NCBI GenBank assembly: GCA_037576195.1
Contig: CM075101.1
Span: forward strand, 36,456,001 to 36,520,000
Direction: 5' to 3'
Source: Phytoseiulus persimilis
Taxonomy: Eukaryota > Arthropoda > Arachnida > Mesostigmata > Phytoseiidae
Length of the DNA: 64,000 nucleotides
A program made the translations under genes and the position numbers. Numbering within the stretch: position 1 is the stretch's first letter; each line of letters opens with the position of its first letter. This document shows, piece after piece, positions 57,306-64,000 of the stretch. The notes below the pieces were generated by a model. That model ran no database searches, was not told the origin of the DNA, and worked only from the letters and a program-made list of their open reading frames with translations.

Positions 57306-59495
57306 ATGGACGATCTTTCTCCGCTCGGAGTCTTCCTGGTGAGACGCGATGCCAACGGACATCGACTTCTCTTCAAGTTCCCATTTCAGCCCCCCAAGGA
57401 CCCTCGATCAAATGGTAAGAACTCAGCGAGACACGCATTTCATTCGCTGAAGCGAAACTCGTCGAGAGACGCAGTTTTCTTCTTGACTCAATTGTTCCAC
57501 CTCTGTGCTCTCGTTTCCATAGCTCGACCGAAAAATCCGTACGCGATCGAAGAATCTGAGGAGAACTTCTTCCAATCACAAATGTCGTGCACCGGCGATG
57601 TCCTGGATGGAAATTATGTCAAGTTAGTGTCAACCCTTTCCGTAAACTGCTGCTAACCTTTTTCTTGGATAGTACTTTTGCTGTCCGATATTGCATGGTA
57701 CTTGTCATTTCTCTCTCTGAACCGTCGGAATCGCCGAGGGTCATCATGGTTCATGCTTCAAAAGCTTGTAATGAGTCCTTGCAGCCGATATGGCCCGACG
57801 AATATTGTCATGTTCAATAGGTGTCTGGGAAGCAACCACAGCACTTCCCAGGAAGATTGGAACGACACTTTGGTTCATTGAAGCAATCATTGACGTTTTC
57901 ACAGGAATAAAGATGCTGAGTTTCATATTCCTCTGCAGGATCACGGATGCATCGATTTCCAATCTGTTCGCCTGCCAGCAAGGTCTATGCCACCAGAAGT
58001 TCGAGCTTAAAATCAACAATGTCCGCTTTGTCGGTCATCCGATAACTTTGCAGACCAGCATCGACTCTTCGAAGAGTAGCCAAGATCATCAAGATTCATC
58101 CAACCAGATGCTGAACGTCGTGTTCGCACTCAAAGCTCAAGCAAGCCATGAAATCGTACACCAGTACCACGAACTCAGCAAGAAAATCGCCACTTCAATT
58201 TGCAAGTACGTGTGGAAACTAAGGTTTCGGTCGAGCTCGTCGGGTCCCGCACGATTCGACCCACTGAGCAAGATGAATACTAACTCCTCGTTCCCATCCT
58301 TCGTAGGGAAGAGGCCTCGTGTCGATATTTTACGGAGCAATGCCGTAGCATGATCCAGATTCATGACTACGACGGTAACGAATCAGACATATCCAACGAG
58401 GAGGACAACCGACCAAGTTCATTCGAGCGCATTCTTCACGAGTGCGATCTTGCAAAGGTTCTTCAGCAAGCCTTCGTGGCCCTCTGCAATTCGGGAGCCC
58501 TCTACTTGAAAATCAATGGACGTAACTTGACTCCGTTCTGCGTTGTGCATAAAACCCATAAACTTAACACACCGTCTACGTCGACTCATACCGATGTACT
58601 TCAGAAGTCTATGGATCAGATTTCTCAGCACATCAAACCGTACCACGCTTTGCTATTGGTGGTGACACCAGAGGAGCTCCTGAAACAATTGTCGAGTGAC
58701 TACAGGCGTGCTCTGGAACGGTTGATCAAGTGTGCTTCGGCTACGAAAAACATGATTGAGCTCGGTTATGACACCGACATCGTTCTGGATACTGTATTGG
58801 AGCTCGCCTTCCCGCTGGTCTATTTCGCCCATGCGATTGTGATCTTCCCGGTGAAACAAACGAACCGTTATGTTATAGCACCAAACGGCCCGACGAAGTT
58901 GCAGCACCCGCTGGCCGCTGAGTTTTCTGAAAAGTTTCCTCACACCTCCTTGGCATCAACACTTGCAGCTTTTTCTTATCCGACGAGTATTTCACAGTTG
59001 TACACCCCGCAGCTTCATGAACCGTCGCACATGCAAACTCTTCAAGATATAATCGTCTGGTGTCTTCAAAAGCGAATCCTCATGCAGGTTCACCATTACG
59101 TCTATCTGGTCCTCCCGGACGACTCTTCGGAGAACACTCTCATATGGCCCAGTGGGTCTTCGACTCTTAGCGATTACCGGGAGAGCTCTCTCAAGGCGGG
59201 CAAGGAGAGAGAAAATGTCCCTGAAGACATGTACTCGGAAGTCCCGCCAATCTGGCGGGCGCTGGAGCCCTCTCAGAGAAAGTTGATCGAACAGCTCCCC
59301 GCTTTCCAGAAACCTCAGGATAAAGAACTGTTTTTAAAACTGCTCCCATACTTTGACGGCAAGAATCACGTCGAGCATATGATGTATTGCGTTAATGTCC
59401 AGCGAATGAAGCTGTATACGCTGTTGCAAAACTTTCGAGATGTCCTCGTCACTGTTGAACACGCGGATCCCGCGTTCGAAATATTTTATCGATGA
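57306..59495 (+). CDS. NPRL3: GATOR1 complex protein NPRL3 (554 aa)
   Basis: Subunit of GATOR1, the GTPase-activating complex that switches off Rag GTPases, and so TORC1, on lysosomes when amino acids are scarce. Four coding exons: 57306-57414, 57523-57622, 57939-58205 and 58307-59495, with introns of 108, 316 and 101 nt. The N-terminus (Ser-Pro-Leu-Gly-Val-Phe-Leu-Val, then Leu-Leu-Phe-Lys-Phe-Pro-Phe-Gln) is the start of the longin domain. The highly conserved block Gln-Lys-Phe-Glu-Leu-Lys-Ile-Asn-Asn-Val-Arg-Phe-Val-Gly-His-Pro and Asn-Val-Val-Phe-Ala-Leu-Lys follow in exon 3. Exon 4 has Ile-Lys-Pro-Tyr-His-Ala-Leu-Leu-Leu and a C-terminal winged-helix-like part with Leu-Leu-Pro-Tyr-Phe-Asp-Gly. 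The length is close to the human protein (569). AATAAA is at 59561. Confidence 0.94.
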
Positions 59496-59560
59496 ATGTG
59501 CGATTCGTTGATGTGTGTAAGGAAACTATATTCCGGTAATGATGATTATGACAAAGAATG

Positions 59561-59566
59561 AATAAA
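59561..59566 (+). promoter_or_regulatory. Poly(A) signal of NPRL3
   Basis: AATAAA, 66 nt past the NPRL3 stop codon. Confidence 0.75.
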
Positions 59567-59637
59567 GATCAAAGATGGCAGCTGTCGAAACGATGAGTCC
59601 AGGATTGTACAGTAGCCGCTCTAAGTGTACACGCGAG

Positions 59638-59643
59638 TTTATT
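59638..59643 (-). promoter_or_regulatory. Poly(A) signal of TIM17
   Basis: AATAAA on the minus strand, 88 nt past the TIM17 stop. It faces the NPRL3 signal across 71 nt. Confidence 0.75.
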
Positions 59644-59730
59644 TCAACCCAAGATGGTTCCACCCGACCACGAGATACGGAACACGCCGCGACAAAGAAA
59701 TTGCGAGTAAAATCTAAGATTTAGTATACA

Positions 59731-60622
59731 TCAACCACCTTGCCGCTGACTCATTTGCTCTGGCATATCGAGAGGTGAGATCGGCATGAAGTCTTGAGCT
59801 GTCAGATAGTTCATACCGAGCGACGCTAGCTCGATGAGACCGAGGAAACATCCACCTGGAAGTCGGAATAAAATTCAGATATTTTCCGCAAAACGGTCAT
59901 CTCGATATCCTCATGAAGTGTCTACCACTGTGGAGCACATCAACCACCAATGACGACTGGGTAGAGTCTGACGCCCTTGCTCTCACCGATGAATGCCGAA
60001 CCAAGCATGTGGTATTTTCCTTGTCGGACAGCTAAAGTGGCGCCTGTGAGTGCGCCTGACGCGATGGAGTTCCACGGATCTTCTTTCCTCCGGAGATGAA
60101 CCAGTGCACAGTCGTAAGTGGAGAATAAGAGGCCCCACGCAGCGAAATTTCCACCTGATCAAGGGGGCTCGGTTAGGAAGGCTAATTGTAGGGTTTTGGA
60201 AACAGTGACGGTTGCGTCAGAAAGCCGACAAGCTGTGACCGTTCAAAATAGCTGGTATGTCTCCGGGAGCGTACGATAACGACAGTCTTGAAGAGAGATA
60301 GGGCTGAATAATGCTGCCAGCTGGTGGTTGGATTATCCGTCCGGCTATGTTGAGTTCAATATCGATTCCCAAGTTTAGTGATTGGGTGACAGGGGATAGA
60401 CATGAATGAAGGTGCGCTCTCTGTTCCACTCTCACCTAAAACTGGTGCCTTCTCCTTGATACCCGCCAAGGTTCCGAGGAGTCTCCTGTTGTATCCTTTC
60501 GGAGCATTTCTGGCGCCTTTGATTCCATGGAAGAGAGATCCTCCGATCACTCCCATGGAGAACGCTCCCCCACAATCATCGACAATGCGCCAAGGGCACG
60601 GGTTACGCATGTATTCATCCAT
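59731..60622 (-). CDS. TIMM17: Mitochondrial import inner membrane translocase subunit TIM17 (159 aa)
   Basis: Core subunit of the TIM23 complex, which moves presequence proteins across the mitochondrial inner membrane. Coding exons 60436-60622, 59987-60154 and 59731-59855 have introns of 281 and 131 nt, both phase 1 with GT-AG ends. The N-terminus ([14 protein letters not shown]) is the invariant Tim17 signature. Exon 2 has Gly-Gly-Asn-Phe-Ala-Ala-Trp-Gly, Arg-Lys-Glu-Asp-Pro-Trp-Asn-Ser-Ile and Ser-Gly-Ala-Leu-Thr-Gly-Ala, giving the four Gly-rich membrane helices of the Tim17/22/23 fold. The C-terminal tail is short (total 159; human 171-172). The start matches the family. A leader intron seems to precede it. 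Confidence 0.95.
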
Positions 60623-60626
60623 TGGT

Positions 60627-60855
60627 CTAGGTTTATGTTGTCGGGCGTCCAATCAGTCGAAACTTCCGCGAGAATTCCTTCGTATGCTCGAGCAACTTGG
60701 GAGCCACCGCTTGCAAGGATTCACCCTGAGAATCCTCGAACGTAGACCTCGCGCAGCAACACCGCACGAGGATCGCTTACATGTATCTGGTATTCCGTCC
60801 CACACAGTCACTCGCTTCGAAAACGATACTGAAAGCCCTTAAAACATTGACTTAC
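60627..60855 (-). other. Inferred 5' UTR intron of TIM17
   Basis: A donor GTGCGTAAGTC at 60855 and an acceptor CCTAG (exon resumes at 60626, 4 nt before the ATG) define a 229-nt leader intron. Consensus evidence only. Confidence 0.5.
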
Positions 60856-60856
60856 G

Positions 60857-61183
60857 CACCAACGCTGTAGCTCACAGAACTGAGAGTTTTCCGACTCCGA
60901 GAGCATCAGTCTTCACGCTAGAAATCACCCCGATTTGGAGCATATGATTTTCGCATCAATGGATGGCCATGGAGCCCCGAATGTTTTCAAGCTCAGGTCG
61001 CTTCTCCCTCTCTTTCTCTCTCTGGCACAAAGACGACTACTCAGAAGTTGAGATTCGGCTTGTGGAGCATTCAAAATATCATGAACCGATGAAGGACCCT
61101 CGACGGGCTACTATTGGCAACAGTTTGCTTGCGTTCCCGATCCGCTAGAAGTTACGTGACTAGTTTCCGGGTGTTCGATCACA
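60857..61183. promoter_or_regulatory. Divergent promoter region of TIM17 and CHMP3
   Basis: About 330 nt separate the inferred TIM17 leader exon from the CHMP3 start on the other strand, so both promoters must lie in or near this stretch. I see no TATA box near either end. Confidence 0.5.
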
Positions 61184-62687
61184 ATGGGTTTGTTCGGGAA
61201 AGAAAAGTCGCCCAAAGATCAGGTGAGCAGACTTTCGGATCCTCAATCGGAGCTCGAAACGATTGACAAGATCGTATCGATTGACAATGTGAACCCAGGA
61301 TAGTTTGCTCGGACCTGACGCGTTGTGTCCCATGATACTTCGGCCTGAACGTGCCTCGAGCGAATTCCACGAAGAACAAGGCAAAATCTGTCGCGACACA
61401 AGTGTTGTCCGCTCTTCACTTGCCCGCTCGGTCTCGAACCGGTCTCGGAGATGAGCCGAAATTCTCTGTCGTGATTTCCGTGTCTTAATTTACAACTACC
61501 TAGCTCAAATTAGTCACTCCTCGTTTCAATGACTCATCTTCGGGAGACTTCATGTTTCACCGATTCATTCTCAGCTTCATTCAGAGTTATCTGCTCTGAC
61601 ATGGCGTGACGAGTCGGAATCGACGAGGGCTTAACTCCCAAAGCGCTCTCTGAAATCAGGCCGAAAAGAAGAGGAGTTGAAGAGAAAGAGGGGCTCTGTT
61701 TGTCGCTCGCGGATGGAATGGTGCAGTCGGCTCAGACGAAGATACCAATGAGTTCCAAAATCCGATCGGTTGTTTCAGATTCGCGAATGGATGTCAAAAC
61801 TCCGCAAAGAGACGTATCAGTTGGACAGGCAGATGAAAAGTAAATTTTCCTACTCCATAGAGACGCCTTACATGGCTCTGAATGCCTCTCTTCGAGCCAT
61901 TTGGGTTCAAATCCATTGTGATTCGTGGAGCGGATTCGAACTCCAATAATAAGACCTAATTTCCAGACATCCAAAGAGAGGAAGAAAAGATCAAGAGGTC
62001 TCTTAAAGAAGCGGCGAAGAAAGGCGACAGGGATGTTTGTGTGATTTACGCCAAAGAAATCGTCCGCTCTCGGAAGGCCGTGTCCCGCGTGTGCGCGTCC
62101 AAGGCTCAAATCAACTCCGTGATGTTGGGTATCAACCACCAATTAGCTGCCCTCCGTGTCGCGGGATCAATTCAAAAAAGCACAGAAGTCATGAAGTCAA
62201 TGCAAGCTTTGGTTAGAGTGCCCGAAGTCGCTCAAACGATGCAGGAGCTTTCGAAGGAGATGATGAAAGCTGGAATCATCGAAGAGGTATCCTGTCCTTT
62301 CGTTTGTTCGATTCTTCTTCTTCATGAGAATTGGAAAATAAGAGGCAAGCGCGATGCGTCGTATACGGAAATTATTTGATAACTCTTTGCAGATGATGGA
62401 GGATACGATGGACGAGATTCTGGACAACAATGAGGAACTTGAAGAGCAGGCCCAGGAAGAGATCGACAAAGTCCTCTTTGAAGTGACAGCTGGTACGAGC
62501 GATCTCGCTTTCTTGCATATCGGTGCCAGGCATGGAATGGCAATCGAGTGGTAAACTGGCATGAATTTCAGGTGCGCTCGGGAACGCTCCCGCCGCCGTT
62601 CATGGAGATCTCGAAGAACCTGGTGCATCCAAGATCGACGACGAGATGGAGTCGATGCGAGAACGACTACAAGCTCTCAAAAGTTGA
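61184..62687 (+). CDS. CHMP3: ESCRT-III subunit CHMP3 / VPS24 (211 aa)
   Basis: Polymerises with CHMP4/CHMP2 on membranes to drive multivesicular body formation, cytokinesis and membrane repair. Five coding exons: 61184-61222, 61779-61839, 61967-62286, 62393-62492 and 62572-62687; the first intron is 556 nt and the others are 79-127 nt. The N-terminus Met-Gly-Leu-Phe-Gly-Lys is the typical membrane-inserting start. The Snf7 core continues with Ile-Arg-Glu-Trp-Met-Ser-Lys-Leu-Arg-Lys-Glu, Arg-Ser-Arg-Lys-Ala-Val-Ser, Leu-Arg-Val-Ala-Gly-Ser-Ile-Gln-Lys-Ser-Thr-Glu-Val-Met-Lys and Glu-Leu-Ser-Lys-Glu-Met-Met-Lys-Ala-Gly-Ile-Ile-Glu-Glu. An acidic helix follows. The C-terminus Met-Arg-Glu-Arg-Leu-Gln-Ala-Leu-Lys-Ser is a MIT-interacting motif for Vps4. 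The length is near human (222). Confidence 0.95.
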
Positions 62688-62799
62688 ACCGTATGAGAGC
62701 TTCATAAACTTGGTTCAATGTAATGTGCAATGACCTTACTATTTTACTGCTCAGCCGAGGAACCTGCTGGAACATCGCATGTATAGTTTCCGCGCATTG

Positions 62800-62805
62800 A
62801 ATAAA
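62800..62805 (+). promoter_or_regulatory. Poly(A) signal of CHMP3
   Basis: AATAAA, 113 nt past the CHMP3 stop codon, facing the RPL26 signal 122 nt away. Confidence 0.75.
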
Positions 62806-62926
62806 TTATTTATACAACAAATCAGTGCAACACATTCGTGGAGAGCTTCTATGATCGATTCGAGGTGAACTGAGTCGACGTAAACGGAGGACAAGACACT
62901 TCTCATGACCACACTGAGGAGTTCAC

Positions 62927-62932
62927 TTTATT
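62927..62932 (-). promoter_or_regulatory. Poly(A) signal overlapping the RPL26 stop codon
   Basis: On the minus strand the stop and signal read TGAATAAA: the last base of TGA is the first A of AATAAA. No other AATAAA follows before CHMP3. Confidence 0.6.
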
Positions 62933-63678
62933 CACGCAGTATCCATTTGCACGCTCTCTTCGGTGTGCTTGCCCTTGTCTCCGGCGCTGAGGCGGCCCTT
63001 GGCCTTCCTCTCCAGGAGATTTTTCCTGTCCTTATCAATCTTCAACTTGACAATCTGAACATTCGAAGGGTGAATGGGTACGTATGCAGAAGCTCCGTTG
63101 GCCTTCTCACGCTGGATACGTTCGATGTAGATGCAGTATTTCTTTCGGTAGACCTGCACCACCTTGCCCACTTGCTGGCTCTTATGATGACCACGCATGA
63201 TTTGAACCTGGAAAACGAGGGATACTATATGTCTTCCCAAGAGCTCATCCAGGTCGTCAGACGTTCAGCCAATTCACTACTGTTCCAGAATTGTGGACAT
63301 CATATAGAAAAGTTATTGGGAAGAACCCAAGTTTGGCTATCCAGAAGAGAGATCTATTCTCTGTGACAATCAAAGCGACGAGGGCTCAGAACGGTAGGAT
63401 GGAGGCGCAAGGCTTCGAACCGAATACTCTCTTTCTGAAAGCGCTGATATGAGAGAACTTCCGTAACTCCCGTTCTCGGAAACTATTTCCATGGAAGGTG
63501 ACATCGAGAAACACACCTCATCGTCCTTGCGAATAGGCATAGACCGCACGTTGTACTTCTGGCGGAGGTCTTTCGACAGTGTAGATGACATTATCTTCCT
63601 CCGGATGTGAGAAGGAGCATTGAAGTGCCTCCTACGAGACACCCTTCTGGACGACGACACGAACTCGTTCCTCTTCAT
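62932..63678 (-). CDS. RPL26: Large ribosomal subunit protein L26 (uL24), 145 aa
   Basis: Component of the cytosolic 60S subunit near the peptide exit. Coding exons 63517-63678 and 62932-63207 are joined by a 309-nt phase-0 intron (donor GTGTGT, acceptor TTCCAG). The protein has the standard length of 145 and family landmarks in order: [15 protein letters not shown], [16 protein letters not shown], the KOW-type segment [11 protein letters not shown], and Leu-Lys-Ile-Asp-Lys-Asp-Arg-Lys near the end. The chosen Met (63678) matches the usual start. An in-frame ATG in the upstream leader exon could add seven residues. The 3' UTR must be very short. Confidence 0.96.
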
Positions 63679-63687
63679 TTTGTGGCT

Positions 63688-63739
63688 CTGTCGATAGAGA
63701 GAATGTCCGATTAGTTGACTGTACTCCTCATGTACTTAC
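63688..63739 (-). other. Inferred 52-nt leader intron of RPL26
   Basis: Donor GCAGTAAGTAC (63739) and acceptor ATCGACAG (63688) on the minus strand bracket a very short intron; the exon resumes 9 nt before the RPL26 ATG. Short leader exons are usual for ribosomal protein genes. Confidence 0.6.
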
Positions 63740-63751
63740 TGCGCCTGCCAT

Positions 63752-64000
63752 TATTTGCTAATGAGAGACATGATCCAGCTTTAGATCGCGACTTCGAATT
63801 TCATACAGTGAAGCTGCATATTCACGCGACCATCTGCAGGTGCTTCGTAAAACTCATGACCGGGCACACGATGTTGTCATCGTGATTGAATAATAACAAT
63901 GGACATGAGTGCTCAGCCGCTCATATGCAGACTACTCATGGCATGAGATTATCACCCTCTCGGATAGATGAATCAGGGAATTCCCCACAATTATTCGGGA
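63752..64000. other. Upstream region of RPL26, nothing further recognised
   Basis: Probably contains the RPL26 promoter. No TATA box or coding exon is evident up to the window end. Confidence 0.4.

Noticed and set aside
61860-61930. tRNA-like B box (GGTTCAAATCC) in the CHMP3 third-exon upstream intron
   Set aside because: No A box at the right distance and no pairing 5' acceptor stem could be found, so it is a chance match.

Overview
This is nuclear DNA of an arthropod, most likely a mite (a mesostigmatan such as a phytoseiid; inference). The coding genes have short GT-AG introns (52 to about 560 nt), AATAAA poly(A) signals and TATA boxes. The left half carries a family of Ala/Pro/Val-rich cuticle proteins with the chelicerate form of the Rebers-Riddiford chitin-binding domain. 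The right end carries conserved eukaryotic housekeeping genes. There is no sign of bacterial organisation.

Region 1 (0.5-29.1 kb) is a co-oriented, minus-strand cluster of cuticle protein genes. Six are intact (at 0.5, 15.9, 17.9, 19.9, 22.0 and 27.5 kb), one is short and strongly diverged (11.2 kb), and one is a pseudogene (14.2 kb). The functional members share one design: a TATA-type box about 45-65 nt before the ATG, a 31-32 codon first exon with a signal peptide that ends Arg-Ser-Glu-Asp, a phase-0 intron, then one large exon with the chitin-binding domain and a low-complexity repeat tail. The genes at 17.9-22.7 kb lie in a roughly 2.07-kb tandem duplication, and the middle gene is a hybrid of its two neighbours.

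Region 2 (29-49 kb) is gene-poor. Its one secure feature is a complete mariner element (41.1-42.4 kb) with terminal inverted repeats, TA target duplication and an intact DD34D transposase. Several open segments look exon-like but cannot be assigned.

Region 3 (49.5-63.8 kb) is compact. An unrecognised secreted protein (49.6-50.3 kb, minus) is followed by six conserved genes on alternating strands: an AP endonuclease of the APE1 family (+), GAR1 of the H/ACA snoRNP (-), NPRL3 of GATOR1 (+), TIM17 of the mitochondrial TIM23 translocase (-), CHMP3/VPS24 of ESCRT-III (+) and ribosomal protein L26 (-). Neighbours are therefore alternately convergent and divergent, with opposing poly(A) signals as little as 72 nt apart. 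These genes work in separate pathways (base-excision repair, rRNA modification, TORC1 control, mitochondrial import, membrane scission, translation), so their proximity looks like compact packing rather than a functional unit.

I see no CRISPR array, rRNA, convincing tRNA or viral gene. Exon boundaries were read by eye from splice consensus, frame continuity and family knowledge. Everything in the gene-poor stretches is uncertain.
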